Under the pieces are notes generated by a model, which did no database searches, was not told where the DNA came from, and saw only the letters and a program-made list of their open reading frames with translations. From Dryas octopetala (lineage: Eukaryota; Streptophyta; Magnoliopsida; Rosales; Rosaceae), in contig OY992839.1 of NCBI GenBank assembly GCA_963921425.1, forward strand, positions 13,309,409 through 13,373,408: a stretch of 64,000 nucleotides of DNA, written 5' to 3'. Below are positions 33,701 through 44,477 of the stretch, one piece after another. The position numbers and the translations under genes are program-made. The stretch's first letter is position 1; every line of letters begins with the position of its first letter.

Positions 33701-34830
33701 AAAAACTTCAACTTAGATGTCGGAACGAGATTAAGACTCTCCCTTCATAAGAGTTCCAGAGTTTCCAGCTAGGTTATCCAGGCTCTTCTTTTAGATATTG
33801 CACAAACCTCATAAAAGTTCCAGAGCTCCCGGCCTCCAAGTTTAGAGGATTTGCAAGCATTAAGTTGTACATCATTGGAAAGACTAGCAAATTTATCAAA
33901 CTCATTGGCTTTCTATCTTTGGGAATGCAATAGATTACTTGAAGTTGAAAGCAAGTTCAGTATAAAACCGTTTACATGCAATAGATGACATAGAAATGCT
34001 CAAGGGTTTGTTCAATTTGGAAACCATTGGAAGCACTGAGGTCGTAATGGCCAACTACTTGACAAAAACATGGAGGAGGGGTCGCCTCCAGGTTCTCTCT
34101 CTCTCTCTCTCCCTCTCATGTATAGTTGTTTTGATCATTATGATTTCTAATGGCTAGATTTCTGAATAATTAACTTGTAATTGTTGAATATATGATCTGC
34201 ATGAAACATGGACGTACTGTATGCAGAATGTGGCATATTTAGCACTTTCCTTCATGGGAGTGAGATCCCAGATTGGTACACCTACAGGAGCATGGGTAAC
34301 TCTGTGTTGTATATTATTTTACCTTCACATCCTAATCTCAAGATCCAAGGCTTTAATGCATGTGTTGTATATTCACGACCCTCAGGGAGGGGTTATTTAA
34401 TGTATATATGAACATTTTCTTGAAGTAAAAAATGAGACCAAGGGTCGTATATATGTGTTCCTATTCCCCAATTACAATAGGCTTTCTGGAAGAGAAACAA
34501 GATATATATGTTATGGCTAAGTAATTGGCAGATTGAAGATGATGAATTTGAGGGTGGAAACAAAATACTTGTTTCATTAAGGTAAAGTAGTTTTTCTTAG
34601 ATGAAGGCACTACAAGAAGTGTGAGCAAAGCACACCCCTCATTGGTGGTATAGAATGAAGTGATAATTGAGCAATAGAGACTAAAATGTCTCGATTTTAA
34701 CAAAAATTGGTGGCAATTTGTCACTCTATTTTATGCCATCAATGAAGGTAAGCTTTGATCACATTTCTTATAGTGAGGTAAAGGAGTTTGGAATCCAGCT
34801 CTTGTACAAGCAAGAAAATATGGGCATCTG
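33700..34830 (+). pseudogene. 3' remnant of a TIR-NBS-LRR resistance gene (LRR plus C-JID)
   Basis: Host gene relic. Pieces such as SLEDLQALSCTSLERLANLS and LLDKNMEEG match the last LRRs of TNL immune receptors. A GT donor at about 34092 and an AG acceptor at about 34226 delimit the usual last intron. The next exon reads ECGIFSTFLHGSEIPDWYTY and LPSHPNLKIQGFNACVVYSR, the post-LRR C-JID domain that follows LRRs in TNLs. A later scrap, VSFDHISYSEVKEFGIQLLY (about 34745-34810), is the end of that domain. TIR, NB-ARC and most LRRs are absent, the LRR part needs a frame change with stops, and a CACTA MITE sits in the C-JID part. Non-functional. Confidence 0.8.
34608..34775. mobile_element. CACTA-type MITE, TSD AGG
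   Basis: 168 bp with termini CACTACAAGAAGTGTGAGC and its inverted partner ending ACATTTCTTATAGTG, flanked by 3-bp duplications AGG (34605-34607, 34776-34778). CACTA tips plus a 3-bp TSD are diagnostic of the En/Spm superfamily. Inserted in the TNL relic. Confidence 0.88.
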
Positions 34831-34974
34831 ATTGAGCGGTGAAGATATAGTAATTCAACCAGAAGATGTCTTAGTGTCAGCGCCAAAGTATCGTTAACGA
34901 ACTCAATCAGTGTTCTTCGTGTTAAACAAGATAATTAATGCCATAAAGAGGATATATACAAAATCTGATATGAG

Positions 34975-35330
34975 TGTTGATATTTGAGATAGGCTTTTCC
35001 TTATAAAGGATTTTTATCATGTGCTTGTATATTCTGATAGAGTTATAGGTTTCAAGTTGTATATGTATTGTGATAGAGTTTGTATTCGATCTTGTACGCT
35101 TCTCTTATATATATGTAATGGGCCTATATATGCAGTGATCATTATATATACATATATGTACAACTGAATATAATTATAACATGGTATTAGAGCCCAAAGG
35201 CCCCAAACGTCATACCACTTCACCATGTCCTCGATCTTTGAATTTGTTTCAAATCTGAATATATAATTTTAATAATAAGGTTGTTTTTCTTCGAATATCT
35301 GAAACCAAATTAAAACTAATGATATATACA
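34975..35330 (+). mobile_element. 5' LTR and primer-binding site of a small Copia/TRIM-type element
   Basis: Fossil. A 207-bp LTR (34975-35181, TGTTGATATT...TATAACA) is followed directly by TGGTATTAGAGC, an initiator-Met tRNA primer-binding site, and a short possible gag start near 35226. No 3' LTR found; truncated. Confidence 0.7.
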
Positions 35331-35436
35331 TGCAATAGCTAGATGATCGAATATTTACATATATGGTTTATTTATTTGCAATAGCTATTTGGTGTGAAGA
35401 TTAAAGGCAATGCCATGGTGTGAAGATATATTAAAG

Positions 35437-35494
35437 GCAATGCCATGAATTACAGCGGAAAGAACGTTGTATCCGCTGTAATTCATGGCATTGC
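35437..35494. repeat. Perfect 23-bp hairpin near the GRAS gene 3' end
   Basis: GCAATGCCATGAATTACAGC-GGA at 35437-35459 pairs perfectly with 35472-35494 around a 12-nt loop. A third partial copy (AAAGGCAATGCCATG) precedes it at about 35404. The ATTACAGCGG motif is common in CACTA-like transposon ends, so a transposon relic is likely; a small-RNA hairpin is an alternative. Confidence 0.85.
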
Positions 35495-35675
35495 ACTGAA
35501 GAAAAGGAAAAAAGGAAAAACAATTAATCTCTATACAAAAACAGCTGGAGAAAAGGAAAAAAATTAATCTCTATATGATCAGTAAACGTACAGTTGCTAA
35601 TCCAAACATATTATTAATCTGAATAAGAATAATACAAAAATTATGAATAAATGTGTTAGAAGATGAGTATACTAA

Positions 35676-37136
35676 TTAATTTTGTGATACACAGTGCCAT
35701 GCAGAAACTGTAAGCAGATACCTTTCTTGCCACCCTAAAGATATTGTCTTCCCATCATCTCTTTCAAAAACCTTAAACCCAGCAGCAGCAGTACCACTCT
35801 CTCCATCAAACTGCAGTACTGGACAATAATGGGTCCTAATTTTCAAAAGCAGTCTTGCTTGTATCTTTGACTTGGAGCTTAGACTAATCCCTTCAAACCC
35901 ATGACTCTCCATCCTCGCCTTCCACGTGTCCGTCATTCTTTCTATTTTGGGACAATTTACCCGGTCGTCGTGGTTGTCCTCGTCGTTGTCGTAGTTGAGC
36001 ATGCTTTTGATCTCTTTACCAAGATGGTTCTTCTCAATGCTCAACCTCTCACCGCTCTCTAGTGGCAAACAGTCGTCTAAAGAATCAAACATGGCTGCAA
36101 AGTAATGCAAAGACTCCATGAATCTTGACAAGAAACTTCTAGGGCTTTTGCTACCTTCTTGCTCAACCAAGACTACAATGGAAGGGTTAAGTAAATGTAC
36201 AGATTTCAACAAGTCAGATATCTTCATATTATTGCTCAAGCTATTCAAATGAAAAACCAAATTCACTGCAATCGTCTCGTTTCTCTTTTTCCTCAAGTTG
36301 AAGACCTTGGAGCCTCGCAACAACCCCTGGAACTCAAAAGCTAAATTTCGAAACCCCTTGGAGAAACTCACCAATCTGTTCTCCGTATCGCGTAACTCGT
36401 CCAAGCTTGTCCCAAACCCGGTTATCCGGAGTGAAATCCGGTTCCCACTCGTTGCCTTCTCCGAAAGGGATTGGATAAGCGAAGGCCACTGAAAGCCATA
36501 CGAGACATCAAAATCAATCACATGCAAGGCGCGATTGTTCTTCTCCTCTTCCTTCTCGAATTGTTCAATTATTGCTTGGTTGGCGGTGAAATGAGCAAAT
36601 TGGTAGTACGGTGAGACCCGATAGAGCTCCGTGAATGCCACAAACTCTTCTTCATTTGTTGGATCCTTCATGATCATGTCGTAAAAGGGCGATTTTCGGG
36701 TAAGAAGCCTTGCAACCAAGCCATCTGCGAAATACGCCACCACTCTTTGTACCGAGTCTCCACACAAGGACACACTTTTGTACAACTCACTTAGATTCTC
36801 CAAAGCTGATCCCACATTGCTTTCATTCACTGCAGTGGCTGTTATAAGCAACATGTGGATTAAATGGAGGCCTTTATTGCCATGAATATCTTGACCAATT
36901 ACAGCTCCTTTCTTCTTGTGGTCTGGTTTTAGCATTTGTTCCCTCATTTGAAGAAGCCTGAATATCTTCATCCCATCATCACAACCTTGATGATCATATG
37001 ATAATAATGAATTATTTGGAGGACTACTCCTCAAATTAGTATCCACCCTTCTCTTCTTTTTTATCATTCTTTCAGCACCTGAATGATCAGCAACAATGGC
37101 AAGGCTAAGATTCAAAAGCTCCTCCTCATCATCCAT
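35676..37136 (-). CDS. GRAS family transcription regulator (SCARECROW-like; RAD1-type is possible)
   Basis: Intronless, 486 aa, intact. A short N-terminus contains a basic KKKRR (26-30), a possible nuclear signal. The GRAS domain starts at about residue 90: LHRI (LLITATAVNESNVGSALENL), the VHIID-type motif as LHVIDFD (204-210) with GFQWPSLIQSL after it, LHRII, PFYRE-region residues (SFLSRFMESLHYFAAMFDSL, 334-353) and SAW (WQERYLLTVSAW, 469-480). GRAS proteins regulate transcription in gibberellin signalling, root patterning or symbiosis. The wording resembles, from memory, the SCL group that includes RAD1, involved in arbuscular mycorrhiza, but I cannot confirm the subgroup. The leader is AT-rich. 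Confidence 0.9.
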   Translation of the reverse strand: MDDEEELLNLSLAIVADHSGAERMIKKKRRVDTNLRSSPPNNSLLSYDHQGCDDGMKIFRLLQMREQMLKPDHKKKGAVIGQDIHGNKGLHLIHMLLITATAVNESNVGSALENLSELYKSVSLCGDSVQRVVAYFADGLVARLLTRKSPFYDMIMKDPTNEEEFVAFTELYRVSPYYQFAHFTANQAIIEQFEKEEEKNNRALHVIDFDVSYGFQWPSLIQSLSEKATSGNRISLRITGFGTSLDELRDTENRLVSFSKGFRNLAFEFQGLLRGSKVFNLRKKRNETIAVNLVFHLNSLSNNMKISDLLKSVHLLNPSIVVLVEQEGSKSPRSFLSRFMESLHYFAAMFDSLDDCLPLESGERLSIEKNHLGKEIKSMLNYDNDEDNHDDRVNCPKIERMTDTWKARMESHGFEGISLSSKSKIQARLLLKIRTHYCPVLQFDGESGTAAAGFKVFERDDGKTISLGWQERYLLTVSAWHCVSQN

Positions 37137-37139
37137 GGC

Positions 37140-38237
37140 ATGAGAGACTAATTAAAAGATGGATGATCGATGAACATTTATGGAAGGAGGTGGGATGGAA
37201 TATCTCATGTTGAAAATTCCTTTCTGTCATTACATGGGAATGGGAACAAAAGACAAGAGAGATATTGGAGAATAAATTTTTATTTTATTAATTCATTATT
37301 TTTTCAAGTTATGGGATGGAGAGACAAGATGGGTATCTTTTGATTCTTCAGAATCAGTGTATTAGGTCAAGAAAACATATTGATCTTTCTTTTTCTTGTT
37401 TTAGTATTATATTATATGTGGCTGTTTTGGAATTTATGATAAAGTGTTTGATATTTTTGGTCCTTAACTAAACCCGATCGATCCTTTTGGTAGTTCGGAA
37501 GGGTAAGAAGATGCCGTACGCATTCGACAAAAAACAGAGGGGAAAATTTGGGTATCAAACCTACCGTCCTTGAAGAATTTGTCGTCACTAGCTAGATCCC
37601 TCATTGCTTCTAGATACATAATATGCCCTTAATTATAACAAAATACTAGTTTCTAGTTCTAGATTTTCCCCCACTAAGTATTCAATCATGTTGAAATATT
37701 CCCTTTTTCTTTATTTTTTCCCCCGAAAGTGATTGCCATTTGGATGATACAAAAAGGAAAAATGGTAGCTATTCCATTACTTTGTCAAGTAGATTTTGAT
37801 CTTATTTGACTCCAATATTCGCATAAAACATCAAGGGTAATTAATGCTCCTATTATGTATAATATTGTTAAAAGAAGCATATTTGTCAATCGGTTTTATG
37901 ACAAAGTATCAATCATATATGTCTCTATTACATATTTAACAATTTGATTTAAGAGCGAATACTAACTTTGAAATCAATTTTATCCCAACTTTTGATATCA
38001 GTTGATGTAGTACATAACATAATAGTTTCGCAATTACTTGTTGAGTTATGCTCAAAAAAAAAAAAAAAATATTACTTGTTGAGTTGTTATGAATAAATGA
38101 GTTTCAATGTATAATCATCAAATATAAACCAATGAGATATTGCAATATTAGTTATATACTGTAAATAAAACAAGGATGTTATGCGCTATTTAGCCTCAAT
38201 TAATTTATTAATAGCCCTAATAATTTAATAAATATAT
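37140..38237. other. Upstream region of the GRAS gene
   Basis: Presumed promoter and leader of the divergently placed GRAS gene, then AT-rich intergenic DNA. No defined sites recognised. Confidence 0.5.
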
Positions 38238-38246
38238 AATTTTTTA

Positions 38247-38988
38247 GGCATAAATTCAATTTAGACACATAACTATATAAACTATTTCAACGGGGTCCAT
38301 GAACTTTAAAATATTTCAAATATACACCCGATCTATTATCTAAATTGAAAAATGAATTTATGTCCATTGATTCGTTGAGAGATCAGTTAAATGATAGCTT
38401 GGCTTTTGCTGACCGGAATTACTTGACGACGTGGCGCTATCTCAGCAAACATTTCCCGCTGAATGAGCGACACGGGCCCACAATTTAATAATAATAGAGA
38501 GAGTGAGAGTTTGTGGGCCCGTGTCAGGGGCTAGGTGGACCCGTGTCGCTCATTTCCCGCCAAATGAGCGACACAGGTCCACCTAACCCCTGACACGGGT
38601 TCACAAACTCATCATCTCTTTCTCGCTCGTTGAACACAAGTGAGAGATTTATATTCGAATTTGGGAAAAAATGTAATGTTTTTTGGAGACTAAATGGTCA
38701 GGAGAGCGTTCGACGAGCGGGAAGGAGGTGATGGGTGTGTGGGCCCGTGTCAAGTGGACATGTGTTGCTCATTTGGCGGGAAATGTATACTGAGTTGGTG
38801 TCACGTCGCCAATTAATCCCTGTTAGCAAAAGCCAAGCTGACATTTAACTGATCTCTCAATAAATTAATGGACGGAATTTCATTTTTCAATTTACATAAT
38901 AAATCAGGTATATATTTGAAATATTTGAAAGTTCGTGGACCCCGTTGAAATAGCATATATAGTTATGTGTCTAAATTGAATTTATGCC
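38247..38988. mobile_element. Mutator-like MITE with long TIRs, TSD AATTTTTTA
   Basis: 742 bp with ~200-bp inverted repeats (GGCATAAATTCAATTTAGAC at the left, its complement at the right) and exact 9-bp duplications AATTTTTTA at 38238-38246 and 38989-38997. The centre is a second, G/C-richer palindrome (AAATGAGCGACAC...GTGTCGCTCATTT). No coding capacity. Confidence 0.93.
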
Positions 38989-38999
38989 AATTTTTTATT

Positions 39000-40164
39000 T
39001 TAGCCTGATATAAATTGGCCAACAAAGACATATATATTAGTTATTACAAAAAAATAATAATAATAATATTCCGCCAACATCATTTCTATACCCAACTATG
39101 CAGCACCATTTTTTTCTAATTAAAAATTAAAAAAAAGAGCCCATCGTCCTATCGAGCACCACAGCCCAGCTCCCCGCCCCCACCCCTCCATCCCGTCACC
39201 TGGCCGGCAGGCGGCAGCCCTCTCTCTCTCTCTCTCTCTCTCTCTGTCTTTTTTAGTGTGCAAATTAGGCAAAGCACATCTGCTATCAAGGATTATTTTG
39301 TGGGCTCTCGATCTGAAGCTTAGAGCAGCATCATGTAATCTATGGCGCGCACAGCTCTCTCCCATGAGCATATTTGCAGATTGTATAATTTCATTTTATT
39401 CATTTGATTCTCTGCTTGCAGATTGTATATACACATGAGAAATCTTTTGATGCTGATCAATTCACTAAAATCAAGTACTTTTTAGAGGTATATATGTTGT
39501 ATAAATAATAGTATAGAATAACCTGTTGAGCTATTAAGTGCGTGCTTCTTGGAAATGGGTCAAACTATTCTGTTGTTACCCACTTTGAACTTTGATGTTA
39601 GATGTAAAAAAAAAAAAAAACTATTATGTTTTTAGAGGGATACGGCGTCCCTCGAAGCAGCAGCGGCCATGGCGGAGGAGGGGCTGTGTTTCTTAATTTT
39701 TTTCAAACTTTTTTATATGCATTTGCAGTTAAAAAAAAAATAAAAAAATAAAAAAAAGGAAGAAGGAGGAGTAAGAGGAGGAGGTATATAAATAAAATAC
39801 CTTAATGTTAGGTTGTGGTAGTGGTGGTTATGGTGTTGGGTGAATGGGTGGTGGTGGAGATGGAGTTGGGTGTTTATGTTGGGTATAGAAAGTATAATAG
39901 GTTGAATACTTGAATGTGGTGTTGAGTTTTAATAAGGGTAATTTGAGAAAACATGTTGGGTATATATACTAATAAATTTTTATAATTTTTAATTTTTAGT
40001 TGGGCAAAAAGTGTGTTAAGGCTACTGATAAACAAATTGAGTCCGAATAATGGCCCCCATAAAAAAAATGGGCTAAGATCGTTGGTGCTTTTAGGATTAT
40101 TGTTCCTAAAGTTATTATGGTAATTAATTACAAGTTATCCTACTAACTAGTTTTTAGTCTAGTA
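39000..40164. other. Intergenic DNA with (CT)n and G-rich simple repeats
   Basis: Contains a (CT)n tract at about 39220-39246, poly-A runs and TGGTGG-type repeats (39815-39870). No gene recognised. Confidence 0.5.
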
Positions 40165-40173
40165 ATATTTCTC

Positions 40174-40833
40174 GAGAAAAACTTCAGTGGGGATTGCCCT
40201 ACCACGTCACCATGCATAGTGGCAAGGAAGGCCAATTAAAACATGCATTTTGGCACACTGATAAGATCATGAAAGAGGCAGGAAGAAATATGAGAGAGAG
40301 GCAAGAGGCACTACAACAATATGAGCTCTAGGGTACGAAAATAGGCTGGTATCGGATCGATAACTGACCCGACAGTCCCTAACCGACCGAGGCTGGTCGG
40401 AATACCAAAATGTCAGCCGAGGCAGATCCGATGGTGGTCGGTTATCCACTGTGTTAGAGGCGGTCGGTAGAAGTCGGTGGAAGTCGGAGTCGGTGGTGGG
40501 GAGGCAGAGAGGTTGCGAGAGAGACTGGTGGTGGTGGTGGTGGTGGTGGAGATCGCAGGTGGTGGGGAGGTCTCGATGGTGGGGTGATTGCAGGTGGTGC
40601 TCGACGGTGGAGATTGGCAGCTGGGACGTTGCAAACGTGAAGAAGAAGAAGAACGCCGATAGGTTCGATATTTTGCCACCTCAGTTACCAACGACTTATT
40701 TTCGGTCGGTGACGATTTGTCGGGAAAAAATATCAGTCCTAGGAAATATATGGCCAAATGACATGTTTTAATTGGCCTTCCCTACCACTAAGCATGGTGA
40801 CGTGGCAGGAAAATCCCCACTAAAGTATTTCTC
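40174..40833. mobile_element. Mutator-like MITE, TSD ATATTTCTC
   Basis: 660 bp with ~90-bp inverted ends (left AACTTCAGTGGGGATT...GGCCAATTAAAACATG, right CATGTTTTAATTGGCC...AATCCCCACTAAAG) and exact 9-bp duplications ATATTTCTC at 40165-40173 and 40834-40842. The interior holds TGG/GGT repeats and a CACTACAACAA motif. Confidence 0.9.
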
Positions 40834-40842
40834 ATATTTCTC

Positions 40843-41880
40843 TCCTCTCCTCAATGTTGAGTTATGTTCCAAGTTGGAATCCCCTCTTTTAAATTACAAG
40901 TTATCCTACTTTCTAACCACTCAATACCATCTTACATACCCAATTTCGAGTTTTGTCCTTTAATTTTTGTCATCTCATTTGTGTTATGCTTCTACTTCTA
41001 CTTGTAATTAAATAAACAAATGTGGGCATGTTGGATCCCTTAGTGTCAAATTCGCTTTTTATTTGAAAGGACAGCTACTCTCGCATTACGGATTCTTCAA
41101 ATTTGCAAGGCATCTAGTTTGGCGTAAGTTACAAGAAACTTCATCAACTTTGGTCGGAATTAATTATGCTCTTTTTAGACCCTCTTGCTCGTCAAAAAGT
41201 TTAGAGGAGCAGTGAGCTTCAAACGCACATTTTGAAACAATGAAGATTTAGGTCACTAAATTAGTATATTCTTGACTAGCCAATTAATTGACTATTTCAA
41301 GTGGCAAAAAAAAAAAAAGTCTTTTTCAAGGGGTTTTCAGGGTTTTTCTGTTTGCTTCACACCATATGTAGTTAGTTTAATTCTTCTTTCTTTTTAAGCA
41401 AAATATATCTTTAAGTTTTGGTGTGACTTTTTGTTTTTGGCAGTATTGAAATCCACCAACTATTTGTGATTAAGAAATCATAATGCCATTTTTGTCAGAA
41501 CATGCAGATAGAAAATAGCTTGTATTAAAAAAGAGGGGATCAAGTATTTAAGGAATTAGCTAGCTGGTGAGCTTTTCTTTGAAATAGCCGTTTGAATAAG
41601 TCCAAAGGGGCCTTAAATCCTCAAAAGTCACATTAAACATGGAGGCATCGAAGCTCTTGGCTGTCTTGGTTATGGAGGACATGCAAGGTAGCTTAATAAA
41701 ATGGCTCCAATTAACCTATATGTATTTGGCTTATAGCTAGGACAATGCCATCAATATATTATTATTACAAGTAAGAAGATTCTGTCTCATAGATTATGAG
41801 GTTGACATATGGCAAATTCTCTGATGCTCTATCAAATACAATGCTCAAGTTATCATTCCATAATGTCAAACTGTAAAACT
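40843..41880. other. Intergenic DNA, no gene seen
   Basis: AT-rich with a poly-A run; nothing recognisable. Confidence 0.5.
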
Positions 41881-41884
41881 GTTA

Positions 41885-42869
41885 TGGTGCGTTTGGATGA
41901 AGTAGTTTGAAACTATTAAAGAATTCACAAATGACAGAATTAAAAATGACGTGATTTAAAATTCTAGAATTTATAAATTCGCTTGTTTGGATAAATGTAA
42001 TCATAATAGAATTTAAATACGAAATTTATAATAGTTTTATAAAAGAGTGATGGTGATTGTGGCAACAATAAAAATGATGCTTGTGGTGAGTTGACGATGG
42101 TAGTAGGGGTGATGGCCCACGGGCGGTGAGAGAAATGGTGGTGGCAAAAATTGGGGTATTGGAGGTGGCGGCAACGGCGACATTGGCGGTGGTGGTGATG
42201 GTAGTGGCGACGGCAACAACAATGGTGGTGGTGATGGCACTGGTGATGGAGGCGGCGGCGGCGGTGTTAGTGTCGGTGGTGGTGGTGGTGGCGGTGTCAG
42301 TGGCCGGTGGTGACGGTGGTGGCAATAGTGGCGGCTATGGTGGTGGCGGCGGCGGAGGTGGTGTCGGTGGTGGTGGTGGCGGCGGTGGTGTTGGTGTCGG
42401 TGGTGGTGGTGGTGGTGACGGTGGCGGCAGTGGCAGAGGCGGCTGTGGTAGTGGTGGCAAAGGTGGTGGTGGCGACGGTGGTGGAGGCAGCGGAGGTGGT
42501 GTCAGTGGTTGTGGTGGTGATGGTGATGGTGGCGGTGGCGGCGGTGGCGGTGGCGGTGGCGGTGGCAGTGGTGGTGGTGGTACCGGCGGCATGGTGGCAG
42601 TGGTGGTGGTATTGTAATTAATTGGCAAGGTGATGGGTGGACACGACTTTTTTTTTTTTTTTTTATAAAAATTGGAATTTTGAAAATGACACCAATTTAA
42701 GTGGAATTTAAACTTAGAATTTACAGCCTTCAAATCCCAAGTTTTTTTCCACATAGAATTTACAAAATTCTATATTTATGGACCCAAACAAGGAAATTAG
42801 AGCATGTAATTTATTAAATACTGAGTTTTGTTTAAATTCCAAGTTTTGTTTCTCCATCCAAACACACCA
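41885..42869. mobile_element. PIF/Harbinger-like non-autonomous element, TSD TTA, with trinucleotide core
   Basis: 985 bp with tips TGGTGCGTTTGGATG and CATCCAAACACACCA flanked by TTA (41882-41884 and 42870-42872). GTTTGGAT-type tips and a TTA duplication are typical of Harbinger/Tourist elements. Subterminal arms share AATTCTA/TAGAATTT motifs. The core (about 42050-42615) is an expanded GGT/GGC array. Confidence 0.75.
42125..42615. repeat. GGT/GGC trinucleotide array
   Basis: About 490 bp of imperfect GGN repeats, open in several frames (poly-Gly/Val on plus, poly-Pro on minus). The open frames come from the repeat and not from a gene. It lies wholly within the Harbinger-like element. Confidence 0.9.
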
Positions 42870-43487
42870 TTATAGCTTAAAATGTTTCGGTTGACGGTGG
42901 GCCAGCCAGAAGCTATATTTGGACCTTTTTTTTTTTTTTTTTTTTTTTCTGAGCTTAGGTATTCAAAGGCGTGCCACTAGCTCGGGCCATCTTGGGCCTG
43001 CATCTAGAATAAATTTTCAGGTAGGTCTGTTCAACCGAGTAGAAACAAAACTCGATTAGGGTTCTGTTTTTTTGCCTAAATAATCTTAGGACTTCATTGA
43101 CCTAAATGTGTTGTGATTGTGTGTTGAAATTCAAATATAAGGACTGTTGGATCTAGATGGATGGGACTCAAATATAAACAATGAAATTAAATGTAAAACA
43201 AATGTTGTGCAGATTAGATTGATAGAAATGCACTAAAGAACAAAAAAAAAAAACAATTAATGCCCTCCAATTCTTTGGGAGTGGTCCCAACAAGGGGTGT
43301 CGAGTGGTCGGCACTGTAAAAACACGCCTCACAGTTATGACACGGGTTTATTTATCATTTTTTAACTAAAAGGTGAAACATTTCATCATTGCAATTATTA
43401 AGTGGGTTGATATATCATTAAGAAGTATAAAGTGGAATTAAAATCATTTTTTTATTAAACAACTCACACTAGTCCTTATTCATGAAT

Positions 43488-44018
43488 ATATTATGAGGAA
43501 ATTACAAATTTGGTCCACTTATTTTATACATAGTTCAATTTTGGTCCACGATCTTTTTTAAGTTATGATTTTAAATCATTTTGGTTGTATTTTCTTCAAT
43601 TATAATTGAAGTATAAGTTATATTTCATCATTTCTTAGTCATAGGAACCAATTTGGAGTATTAGAATTAAAGAGAATTGAAATTTGGTAAAATTTGAAAA
43701 ATTTGAAAGTTTTCTAGGAAAAATTAGTAGTTTCGGGTACCATACTTTGGGGCCAATTATCTTGAGTTTTAGAACTCCGATTTGAATGATCTTTATATGG
43801 TTGTAAAGAGGAGATGCATAGCTTTAAAATAAGTATATGTTTGCTGAATTTAGCTGAGATTTGATAGGGTAAAAGACATGATATATTTGAGAAAATAAAT
43901 CTGGACCTTTATTGAACAAGTAGAACAATTAGTGGATCAAAACAAAACTTAAAAAAATCGTAAACCAAAATTAAACTAGGTATAAAATAAGTTGACCAAA
44001 TCTATAATTTTTTCAGTA
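43488..44018. mobile_element. TIR element, complete copy of the family in the sulfate-transporter intron
   Basis: Inverted ends of about 65 bp: GGAAATTACAAATTTGGTCC at the left and GACCAAATCTATAATTTTTT at the right, both followed inward by a TTTTGGT..ACGATCTTTTT-type segment. Flanking TATATTA (about 43482-43488 and 44016-44022) may be a partial target duplication. Non-coding; superfamily unclear. Confidence 0.75.
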
Positions 44019-44270
44019 TATTATTTACTAAATGTTGGGGAATAATAGTCAATAAATTCAGCCATATGATATAATGCTTTGATAAGAGTATTTATATAAA
44101 GATTAAAAAGTGAGAAAGCTAGAGGGCCAAAAAAAAAAAAAAGTGGGAAAGCCTGACTAAAACTAAAGACTGAATATAATTAAAAAGTATCGACATTGCT
44201 TGATTGGCTCTTCATGTTATTGTTTCGACTTAAAGTTGGAGTCAGCGACCTTAAGGTGGCCTAAGAATTT

Positions 44271-44439
44271 AGAGTAATTTTAATAAATAACATTTTTTAA
44301 TATTTCTTAAACTATTTTGACCCATAGACCCAAAACTTACATTTATGACTATTTTGCATGTGAAATGTCCATAACGCCCTTCGTATAAAAGCTAAATTTG
44401 TTGTGACTGTAGCAATTTTTTTTCCTCTCTCTCTCATCT

Positions 44440-44477
<38 letters not shown>

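Noticed and set aside
40303-40320. CACTACAACAA as a CACTA transposon end
   Set aside because: No inverted partner ending in TTGTAGTG was found nearby; the stretch sits inside a Mutator-like MITE.
42126-42754. Long Gly/Val-rich and Pro-rich open frames on both strands
   Set aside because: They are products of the GGT/GGC trinucleotide array inside a Harbinger-like element and show no domain or splice context.
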